NCBI GenBank assembly: GCA_015489295.1
Contig: WGAB01000069.1
Coordinates: 1-19,915 of the forward strand
Direction: 5' to 3'
DNA: 19,915 nucleotides
Origin: Caldifarciminota bacterium
Lineage (GTDB): Bacteria; WOR-3; Hydrothermia; WGAB01
Part shown: one piece after another, positions 1 through 5,132 of the stretch
Position numbering within the stretch: the stretch's first letter is position 1
How the letters are laid out: the number at the start of each line of letters is the position of its first letter
The notes under the pieces: generated by a model
Told to the model about the DNA's origin: nothing
Database searches by the model: none
Seen by the model: the letters and a program-made list of their open reading frames with translations, nothing else
Position numbers and translations under genes: made by a program

Positions 1-294
1 AAGCCAGGCCTGTGCCAGGCCCGACCGCCGTCCCGTTCGGCAATAGAGCACCACGGTATCGGTGGCCGGATCAGCAGGCACCTGCAGGGAACCCAGCCGG
101 AGCCCCTGTAAAGGCAGCAGGGTGTCGGTGCCGGGAATGAACCCCCGGGCGTGTTCCCCGGGGGTTCGGACATCCACCAGCAGAAAGTGGCGTTTTCCGG
201 CGTCGCGTTCCTGGAGCCACCGGGCTAGGGTTTCGGGGGACAGCGTTTGGGCGCCAAGGGTCCCGATGAGCCCGAAAAGAAGAGCCTTGGTCAT
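1..294 (-). CDS. Exported rhodanese-like sulfurtransferase (3' end outside window)
   Basis: The 98 visible residues form a rhodanese (sulfurtransferase) domain after a short signal peptide (MTKALLFGLIGTLGAQ), so it probably acts in the periplasm. The typical LLVDVRTPGEHARGFIPG segment lies at residues 38-55, and the active-site loop CRTGRRS has its Cys at residue 85, where rhodanese carries the persulfide. The frame is open at the left edge, so the C-terminus is missing. The ATG overlaps the TGA of the upstream barrel gene (ATGA, 291-294), so translation is probably coupled. It is the last visible gene of the operon starting near 3927. Single-domain exported rhodaneses occur in sulfur, cyanide and metal stress loci; the substrate cannot be told from sequence. 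Family assignment is confident; the role is inferred. Confidence 0.85.
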   Translation of the reverse strand, partial: MTKALLFGLIGTLGAQTLSPETLARWLQERDAGKRHFLLVDVRTPGEHARGFIPGTDTLLPLQGLRLGSLQVPADPATDTVVLYCRTGRRSGLAQAWL

Positions 295-1496
295 GGTGCG
301 AACCCGTGTTCCAGGTTTAAGAGGGTTTCGCGGTCGGTGAAGTAGTGGTTGAACAGGGCCTCGTACTCAAAGGAAAACAGGAACTTGAGCGAGTGGCTGT
401 TCCGGAACCCCAGCGCGTCCCGCAGGCCTTGGGAGACCGTCTCGGCCTCGTACTGCAGGCCCACATCCACCTCGGCGCCGATCTGGTAAAAGACCCCGGC
501 GATGGCCTTGGCCCGCCAGGCCTCCTGGTCCGGATAGGAACGGAGGGCGCCGGTGAGGGCCACGAGCAGCCGTGGCACCTGGTACGGGCGCCGAAGGAAA
601 CTGAGGCTCACGACGCCGCCGAAACTGCGGGCCCGGGCGGCCCTGGCCGGGATCGCCAGGTCCTGGACCGTAATACCGTCCTGGCCCGGCGTGTACTGGG
701 CCTGTACCCGGAGCCGCCAGTTGGCCAGCGGGTTCGGGCTCAGGTTAATGTCGGCACCCGCGGTGACCGTGGAGAGCCATTGGTTTTCGGAGTCCTCCAG
801 GGGCTGGAGGTCCAGCCGAAGCCCGATCTTCCGGAACGGTCCGCTGAACCGCAGGGGCTCGGGCAGGCGGTAGGCCACCTCGGCGGATACCATCTGGATG
901 CCAGCCAGTTCGGCCTCGGAGCGGCCCTCGGCGTCGGTCTGGGTCAGGGAGGCCACCTGGAAGGTTTCCTGCCACCGCGACTGCCCCTGGTACAGGGAGA
1001 ACCGGGCGAGGTTGCCGTAGAGTTCGTATTCCGGCGCCTCGGTGTACAGGAAGGCGTTGCGCACGAAGGCGTAGTCCAGCAGGTCGTCGTCGCGCAGCGT
1101 GGGGAATTCCACCACGAAGTTCTCCAGGCGGGCCCGGCCCACCAGGAGTTCCCAGTTCCGGCTCCACCAGAAGAAGTGGGCCTGGCTGAAGTACACCGGG
1201 CCAGCCGGGCTTTCGGCATCCGGGAAGGTGAGGCCCAGCACGGTACCGGCCACCTGGTTCCGGTTGATGCCGTAGATCTTGCGGTCCAGCCGCAGCAGGA
1301 TATGGGTGTCGGAGAAGTCCGCAGCCACCTGCTCAAAGTCGGTGGACCACCGGTCTCCCTGGAACCGGTCCAGCAGGCCGCCGTTCAGCGACACGAGTCC
1401 CCGGCCCGCAAGGGTGATTCGGGGCACCACCTCCTGGGCGCCCAGGGGCAGGGCCAGGAGCGTTCCTAAGGCCAGCAAAAGGAAGGTGCGGTTCAT
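291..1496 (-). CDS. Putative outer-membrane beta-barrel protein
   Basis: This 401-residue protein starts with a clear Sec signal peptide (MNRTFLLLALGTLLALPLGAQ, cleavage after about residue 20). The rest has alternating polar/aromatic strands typical of barrels, for example FSQAHFFWWSRNWELLVG, SFGGVVSLSFLR and SLKFLFSFEYEALF, with many Tyr/Phe/Trp at strand ends and acidic loops. I recognise no named family. It does not end in the usual terminal aromatic residue, the sequence finishing HGFAP. A ribosome binding site (AAAGGAG) lies just upstream of the ATG and overlaps the TAA of the multicopper oxidase gene 12 bp away; its own TGA overlaps the rhodanese start. Because it follows a multicopper oxidase, a PcoB-like role in metal handling at the outer membrane is possible, but that is inference from position only. 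Confidence 0.75.
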   Translation of the reverse strand: MNRTFLLLALGTLLALPLGAQEVVPRITLAGRGLVSLNGGLLDRFQGDRWSTDFEQVAADFSDTHILLRLDRKIYGINRNQVAGTVLGLTFPDAESPAGPVYFSQAHFFWWSRNWELLVGRARLENFVVEFPTLRDDDLLDYAFVRNAFLYTEAPEYELYGNLARFSLYQGQSRWQETFQVASLTQTDAEGRSEAELAGIQMVSAEVAYRLPEPLRFSGPFRKIGLRLDLQPLEDSENQWLSTVTAGADINLSPNPLANWRLRVQAQYTPGQDGITVQDLAIPARAARARSFGGVVSLSFLRRPYQVPRLLVALTGALRSYPDQEAWRAKAIAGVFYQIGAEVDVGLQYEAETVSQGLRDALGFRNSHSLKFLFSFEYEALFNHYFTDRETLLNLEHGFAP

Positions 1497-1508
1497 GGCG
1501 TTTCTCCT

Positions 1509-2729
1509 TTACTGATCCAGGCTCACCATGGGCTTGAAGCCCTCCCGTTCGGCCATTTCCTCGTACACCAGCAGGGTGAGCATGCCGCCCGGGTAAATGC
1601 CGTTGTTGGTCACACGGGTGGTGATGTGGTCATGGAAGGTCCAGTAGCCGGGGTTGTAGCCCTCAATGATGATGTCCTTGGTTTGGCCTGGTGCGATCTC
1701 GAGGGTGTTCATTTTGATGGGCTGCATCAGCGGGTTGCCGTCCTGTGCCACCCACCAGAACTGGTGGCCGTGGAGGTGCAGGGAGTGGATGAGTTCGCCG
1801 GTGTTGATGAGCCGGACCCGGATGGTTTCGCCCTGGCGGATCAGGATAGGATCGGTAAGGGGATAGGATTTGCCGTTGATGGCGAAGAAGTTGGGTGCCA
1901 GGTCGGCCCCCAGGCGCGACTGGTTCCGCTCCGGCAGATAGGGCGGCAGCCAGCCCTCGTCCACGGCCTTGAGGAACTCGGAAACGTTCTTGAACACCGC
2001 GGTGGTCTTCGCATCCAGCTTGCCCCGTTTCATCAGCCAGAGGCGCTGCTTCATGCGTTCCAGCATCCGGTTGAACTCCTCCTTCAGGAAGTTCGTGTCG
2101 AAGGTTTCCAGCACCAGGGTGTAGTCGCGGGAGTACTGGAAGGTCTTTTTGATGGGGTCGTCGTCCGATTCGATGATCAGGGCGCCGTGCATGGAGTGCC
2201 CCAGGTGGAACGGGGTGGCGTAGTGGCAGTGGTACCAGCGGGTGCCGGCCGGATAGGCCTGGAACCGGTACACGAAGGTTTTGCCCGGCATCACCGGCCG
2301 CTGGGTGACGAAGGGCACGCCGTCGTGCTCGTAATAGACATCCACCCCGTGCCAGTGGATGGTGTGCAGGAGTTCGGTTTTGTTGGTGAAGTTCACCTTG
2401 ACCCATTCGCCTTCGCGCACCCGGAGTTCGGGGCCCGGCACCTGGCCGTTGAAGGCCAGGAGATGGATCCGGATACCGGGCAGGAGCTCGTGGAGCACGG
2501 TTCGGACATCGATGTTGAACTCGCGGTACCGTACCTGGGTTTCAGGTAGCGGCCGGGGGATGGTGGCCTTTTCACGCCACGAAAGGCCCTCCTGCGCTGC
2601 CCGGAGCCAGGAGGGCTTGGCCAGCAGTGCGGCGCCGGCGGCACCGGCCGCCAGGGTCTTCAGGAAGGTTCGCCGCCCCGGATCGGCCGGGTTTTCCGGG
2701 GCCCTGGGATCTTTGGGGTTCCGCTGCAT
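1509..2729 (-). CDS. Tat-exported two-domain multicopper oxidase
   Basis: The 406-residue protein begins with a twin-arginine signal (GRRTFLKTLAAGAAGAALLA, Arg19-Arg20), as expected for a cofactor-loaded periplasmic enzyme. Domain 1 carries HTIHWHG (122-128) and WYHCHYATPFHLGHSMHG (165-182); domain 2 carries HSLHLHGH (315-322) and FHDH (365-368). These give the four His-x-His pairs of a trinuclear copper centre. A type 1 copper site appears only in domain 1 (Cys168, His175, Met180, probably His122); in domain 2 Asp367 stands where Cys would be. This matches two-domain oxidases with type 1 copper in the first domain (type C). A helical stretch with several Met residues (about 210-262) is inserted between the domains. 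It likely oxidises Cu(I), another metal or phenolics using O2. The ATG is preceded by GGAGGCAACG. Confidence 0.93.
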   Translation of the reverse strand: MQRNPKDPRAPENPADPGRRTFLKTLAAGAAGAALLAKPSWLRAAQEGLSWREKATIPRPLPETQVRYREFNIDVRTVLHELLPGIRIHLLAFNGQVPGPELRVREGEWVKVNFTNKTELLHTIHWHGVDVYYEHDGVPFVTQRPVMPGKTFVYRFQAYPAGTRWYHCHYATPFHLGHSMHGALIIESDDDPIKKTFQYSRDYTLVLETFDTNFLKEEFNRMLERMKQRLWLMKRGKLDAKTTAVFKNVSEFLKAVDEGWLPPYLPERNQSRLGADLAPNFFAINGKSYPLTDPILIRQGETIRVRLINTGELIHSLHLHGHQFWWVAQDGNPLMQPIKMNTLEIAPGQTKDIIIEGYNPGYWTFHDHITTRVTNNGIYPGGMLTLLVYEEMAEREGFKPMVSLDQ

Positions 2730-2738
2730 CGTTGCCTC

Positions 2739-3254
2739 CTACATCCGTTCTACGCGGGAAGTGAAGGGCACCTGGTGCTGCAGGCTGTAGGCGGCAGGGC
2801 ATTTCTGGTCGGCCCGCTGCCGAAGCCGGTCCAGGACCTCCGGCGGCGCCGGGCTTTTGACCCGGAGCTCGATCCAGGCTTGTTCCACCACCGGGCCCTC
2901 CTCCAGGCCGAAGATGACCCGAAGGTTGGCCACGGAGGCGCCCCGGACCCGGAGGTCCTGGATTTCCACCCCCTCCTGGGCTGCAAGGGTTACGAAGGTG
3001 GTGGCGTAGCAGGCGAGCATGGCAAACACGCAGTACTGCACCGGGTTCGGTGCCGTGCCTTCGCCACCACTGGTCGGGGGCTGGTCGCTAACCAACGTGA
3101 TCTGGCCGCTGGGGTAGGCCAGGGTGGCCTGGAACTGCCCCGGCCCCTCCAGGAGCCAGCGGCCCTCTACCTCAAAGGCTTTGGTGGCGGGAATCTGTCC
3201 GGCTTCCAATTCCCGCCGGGTTTTTTGAAGGTTCTCCAGGTTGACATGGTTCAT
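2739..3254 (-). CDS. OsmC/Ohr-family protein
   Basis: This 171-residue protein looks like the OsmC/Ohr superfamily, whose members reduce organic hydroperoxides with a pair of cysteines. The first Cys region is APNPVQYCVFAMLACYATTF, with Cys75 and Cys82; Cys82 sits where the peroxidatic Cys normally lies at the start of the central helix. The second is KCPAAYSL, with Cys152 matching the family's CP resolving motif. The N-terminal strand region contains the expected FEVEGRW-type segment. There is no signal peptide, so it is cytoplasmic. It lies 9 bp upstream of the multicopper oxidase start codon and uses a GGAGAGG ribosome binding site. The context suggests thiol or oxidant defence alongside metal handling. 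OsmC-like proteins of unknown substrate are common, so peroxidase activity is inferred. Confidence 0.85.
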   Translation of the reverse strand: MNHVNLENLQKTRRELEAGQIPATKAFEVEGRWLLEGPGQFQATLAYPSGQITLVSDQPPTSGGEGTAPNPVQYCVFAMLACYATTFVTLAAQEGVEIQDLRVRGASVANLRVIFGLEEGPVVEQAWIELRVKSPAPPEVLDRLRQRADQKCPAAYSLQHQVPFTSRVERM

Positions 3255-3277
3255 GGCCGTTCCTCTCCTCTGTGGTT

Positions 3278-3526
3278 TCAGGGTTCCAGAAGGTCTCGCT
3301 TCATTTGCTCAAACTCTTCGCGGGTGATCTCGCCCCGGGCGTACCGGGCCTTGAGGATCCGCAGGGCGTCGTCCCTCGGTGGTGGCGGCGGTGCCGACCG
3401 GTTTCCCGAGGCCCCCATCAGAGACCGGAACAGCAGGTACAGCACGCCCAGCACGATGAGCACCGTCACGAGGCCCCACAGGCCGCCCCACCAGCCGCCA
3501 CAGCATCCGTTCCAGCCCCACATCAT
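3278..3526 (-). CDS. SHOCT-domain small membrane protein, copy 1
   Basis: This 82-residue protein has three parts. The N-terminus is rich in Met, Trp and Gly with a Cys pair (MMWGWNGCCGGWWGG). One transmembrane helix spans about 14-34. After a proline-rich linker, a C-terminal SHOCT motif (about 55-81) contains ILKARYARGEITREEFEQMK. SHOCT is a short helical module found at the ends of many small membrane proteins and thought to mediate oligomerisation. The Met/Trp/Cys N-terminus could contact metal, which is inference. The second SHOCT gene lies 13 bp upstream and shares a 50-bp identical stretch. A GGAGGTAC ribosome binding site precedes the ATG and immediately follows the upstream gene's stop. 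Confidence 0.85.
   Translation of the reverse strand: MMWGWNGCCGGWWGGLWGLVTVLIVLGVLYLLFRSLMGASGNRSAPPPPPRDDALRILKARYARGEITREEFEQMKRDLLEP
3309..3358 (-). repeat. 50-bp direct repeat, copy in SHOCT gene 1
   Basis: This stretch is identical base for base to 3568-3617. It encodes the SHOCT core from the isoleucine-leucine-lysine start to the EEFE region. The identity includes third codon positions, so it reflects recent duplication or gene conversion between the two neighbouring SHOCT genes, not only protein-level constraint. Confidence 0.95.
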
Positions 3527-3539
3527 GGCTGTACCTCCA

Positions 3540-3758
3540 TCATGCCAGAAGATCCCGTTTCATCCGTTCAAACTCTTCGCGGGTGATCTCGCCCCGGGCG
3601 TACCGGGCCTTGAGGATTTCCAGGGGATCCTCCTGGCGGGCCGGCGGCCGCGAACCGGAGGACGGGGGTGCCGTGCGGTTCAGGTTCTGCACCAGGAAAT
3701 AGACCACCGCGACGATGACCACGAGCCACAAAATCATGCCGATGCCGCCCATCATCAT
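3540..3758 (-). CDS. SHOCT-domain small membrane protein, copy 2
   Basis: This 72-residue protein begins MMMGGIGMILWLVVIVAVVY, a Met-rich start running into a transmembrane helix (about 8-25). A Pro/Ser/Arg linker follows, then a SHOCT motif (about 45-71) almost identical to that of the next gene. The start at 3758 is chosen because GGAGGTGA lies just upstream and the ATG overlaps the stop of the 42-aa ORF in an ATGA. The frame stays open far upstream, but the nearest upstream in-frame ATG (3935) lies inside the promoter -10 box and could not be in the transcript. It lacks the Cys pair of copy 1. Its function is unknown; tandem duplication suggests the two may form a hetero-oligomer. Confidence 0.85.
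   Translation of the reverse strand: MMMGGIGMILWLVVIVAVVYFLVQNLNRTAPPSSGSRPPARQEDPLEILKARYARGEITREEFERMKRDLLA
3568..3617 (-). repeat. 50-bp direct repeat, copy in SHOCT gene 2
   Basis: This is the identical partner of 3309-3358, 259 bp away in the same orientation and the same reading register of the SHOCT motif. Confidence 0.95.
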
Positions 3759-3883
3759 GGGGTCACCTCCTGTCGGTTGTGTTGTCCCGGAGCCGTAGCC
3801 AGGGCCTTGCCCCTGCGGGTTCCGGAGAATCCCCGGTGCCCCTTGAGGCCCGGGGTTCCGCTGCAGATTTGATGTTTCCTCAT
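3755..3883 (-). CDS. Small ORF (42 aa), possible leader peptide
   Basis: This is the first open frame of the minus-strand operon. Its ATG sits a few bases after a near-consensus ribosome binding site (GAAGGAGGCAACA), and its TGA overlaps the ATG of SHOCT copy 2 (ATGA, 3755-3758). The 42-residue product (starting MRKHQICSGTPGL) is basic, rich in Gly, Arg and Lys, with one Cys and three His. It has no membrane segment and no family I recognise. Support comes from the ribosome binding site, the position and the overlap, not from recognisable coding content. It could be a real small protein, a translated leader that opens the SHOCT ribosome binding site, or a chance ORF. Confidence 0.45.
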   Translation of the reverse strand: MRKHQICSGTPGLKGHRGFSGTRRGKALATAPGQHNRQEVTP

Positions 3884-3898
3884 TGTTGCCTCCTTCGT

Positions 3899-3918
3899 GC
3901 CGGAATCCCTCTTCCGGC
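3899..3918 (-). promoter_or_regulatory. 5'-leader hairpin of the minus-strand operon
   Basis: A perfect 7-bp stem (GCCGGAA / TTCCGGC) with a 6-nt loop lies between the predicted transcription start (about 3927) and the ribosome binding site of the 42-aa ORF. At the very 5' end of an mRNA, such a stem can protect against decay or tune translation. There is no U tract, so it is not an intrinsic terminator. Confidence 0.5.
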
Positions 3919-3921
3919 GTG

Positions 3922-3940
3922 TTACTAAATTGCATAGTAA
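3922..3940. promoter_or_regulatory. Inverted-repeat operator overlapping the operon's -10 box
   Basis: The 19-bp sequence TTACTAAATTGCATAGTAA is an inverted repeat with perfect 6-bp arms (TTACTA / TAGTAA) and a 7-bp centre. It covers the -10 box and the expected transcription start of the leftward operon, the classic position for a dimeric repressor. It is AT-rich inside GC-rich surroundings. It does not match a consensus I can name with confidence (Fur, PerR, Rex, FNR and CopY were considered), and no regulator gene is in the window. Confidence 0.6.
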
Positions 3941-3962
3941 TGCCTGGAGGCCGGGGTGTCAA
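3934..3962 (-). promoter_or_regulatory. Sigma70-type promoter of the minus-strand operon
   Basis: Read on the minus strand, a perfect -35 box TTGACA (3962-3957) is followed by exactly 17 bp and a -10 box TACTAT (3939-3934). Transcription would start near 3927 and run left through the 42-aa ORF, both SHOCT genes, the OsmC-like gene, the multicopper oxidase, the barrel and the rhodanese. No other convincing promoter is visible between these genes. Confidence 0.75.
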
Positions 3963-3989
3963 GCCGGAAGGCAAGGGGCGGAAACCCCG

Positions 3990-3995
3990 TATGAT
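3990..3995 (+). promoter_or_regulatory. -10 box of lpxB, leaderless transcript predicted
   Basis: TATGAT lies with only 6 nt between it and the lpxB ATG at 4002. Transcription would therefore begin at or next to the start codon, and no Shine-Dalgarno sequence is present. No good -35 box is visible 16-18 bp upstream. Its control region lies back to back with the leftward operon promoter. Confidence 0.5.
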
Positions 3996-4001
3996 TAGGG
4001 C

Positions 4002-5111
4002 ATGGCGGGGCGGACCGGCCTTCTGATCTCGGCGGGAGAACCCTCGGGCGACCTGCATGCGGCAGCCCTGGCCCGGCACCTGCGGCAACACCTGCCGGAG
4101 GCGGAACTCGTGGGGTTCGGGGGCGACCGCATGGCGCAGGCCGGGGTACACCTGGTGCACCACCTGAACGAGGCCCACGCGGTGATCGGGTTCCAGGAGG
4201 CTCTGCAGAATGTGGGCCGGCTGTACCGGATCTACCGGGACCTCGTGCGGGTGGCTCGGGAACGGGCGGCCGTGGCCGTGCTGGTGGATTACCCCGGGTT
4301 CCACCTGCGGCTGGCCCGAAGGCTCCACGAGGCCGGGATCCCGGTGGTGTACTACATTCTGCCCCAGTTTTGGTCGTGGGGCTACCGACGCCTGCGCTCG
4401 CTCCGCCGCAATGTGGCGCTGGCGCTTTCCATCCTGCCCTTTGAACTGCCCTATCTCCGGGCCTACGGGGTGCCCGCCGAGTATGTGGGCCACCCGTTGA
4501 TGGACCAGGTGGGCCCGCCCAAAACCTACGAGCGGCTGCCGGCCGACCCCGTGATCGCCTTCCTGCCCGGCTCCCGGCGCACCGAGGTACGGCGGCTCAT
4601 GCCCCGCATGGCCCGGCTCGCCGAACACCTGAAGCAACTGGGATACCGGCGGTTCCTGGTTTCCCGGGCGCCGGATGTGCCCCTGGACCCGGCCCGCTGG
4701 CTCCCCGAGGCCGAGGTGGTGCCGGGCAACGCCGAGGCCATCGCCCGCCGGGCCGACTTCGCCGTGGTGGCCTCGGGCACCGCCAGCCTGGAGGTGGGCC
4801 TGGTGGGGGTACCCATGGTGGTGGTGTATGTGCTCTCCGACCTTTCCTACTGGCTCGCCCGGTCGCTGGCCCGGGTGCGCCACATCTCCCTGGTCAACCT
4901 GATCCTGGGCCGGGAGGTGGTGCCTGAGTTCGTGCAGCACCTGAAGCCCGAACCCTTGGCCCGCCGGATCCACCAGCTGCTCTCGTCGGAGGCCGACTAT
5001 CTGACCATGCACCGCGAACTCCTGGCGCTCCGCCAGCGTCTGGGCTCGCCCGGGGCTTCCCGGCGGGCGGCCGAAGCGGTGGCCCGTCTGTACCGCTCGG
5101 TGGTGTTCTGA
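4002..5111 (+). CDS. lpxB: Lipid-A-disaccharide synthase
   Basis: LpxB (GT19 family) joins UDP-2,3-diacylglucosamine to 2,3-diacylglucosamine 1-phosphate to make the lipid A disaccharide at the inner face of the cytoplasmic membrane. The 369 residues (E. coli LpxB has 382) show the family signatures in order: LLISAGEPSGDLHAAAL at the N-terminus, LVGFGGDRM, VIGFQEAL, VDYPGFHLRLARRL, YYILPQFWSWGYRR, SILPFE, YVGHPLMD near residue 163 and the LPGSRRTEV nucleotide-sugar loop near 188. It shows that the cell makes lipopolysaccharide. No other lpx gene is adjacent. The ATG at 4002 has no ribosome binding site but a -10 box just before it, so leaderless expression is likely. The next gene begins 21 bp after its stop. 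Confidence 0.96.
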   Translation: MAGRTGLLISAGEPSGDLHAAALARHLRQHLPEAELVGFGGDRMAQAGVHLVHHLNEAHAVIGFQEALQNVGRLYRIYRDLVRVARERAAVAVLVDYPGFHLRLARRLHEAGIPVVYYILPQFWSWGYRRLRSLRRNVALALSILPFELPYLRAYGVPAEYVGHPLMDQVGPPKTYERLPADPVIAFLPGSRRTEVRRLMPRMARLAEHLKQLGYRRFLVSRAPDVPLDPARWLPEAEVVPGNAEAIARRADFAVVASGTASLEVGLVGVPMVVVYVLSDLSYWLARSLARVRHISLVNLILGREVVPEFVQHLKPEPLARRIHQLLSSEADYLTMHRELLALRQRLGSPGASRRAAEAVARLYRSVVF

Positions 5112-5119
5112 ACCCCGGG

Positions 5120-5125
5120 TATAAT
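5120..5125 (+). promoter_or_regulatory. -10 box of the DUF4175-like gene, leaderless transcript predicted
   Basis: A consensus TATAAT sits in the 21-bp gap after lpxB, with 7 nt between it and the ATG at 5133. The expected transcription start coincides with the ATG, and no Shine-Dalgarno is present. A -35 box is not obvious. The gene may thus have its own promoter besides read-through from lpxB. Confidence 0.55.
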
Positions 5126-5132
5126 TGACAGG

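Noticed and set aside
3756..3935. Longer SHOCT copy 2 starting at the in-frame ATG at 3935
   Set aside because: That ATG lies within the -10 box, upstream of the expected transcription start, and has no ribosome binding site. The ATG at 3758 has GGAGGTGA before it.
3975..3988. Short hairpin GGGG-CGGAAA-CCCC before the lpxB -10 box
   Set aside because: It has only 4 bp of stem, lies upstream of the predicted start and has no T tract, so chance is the simplest explanation.
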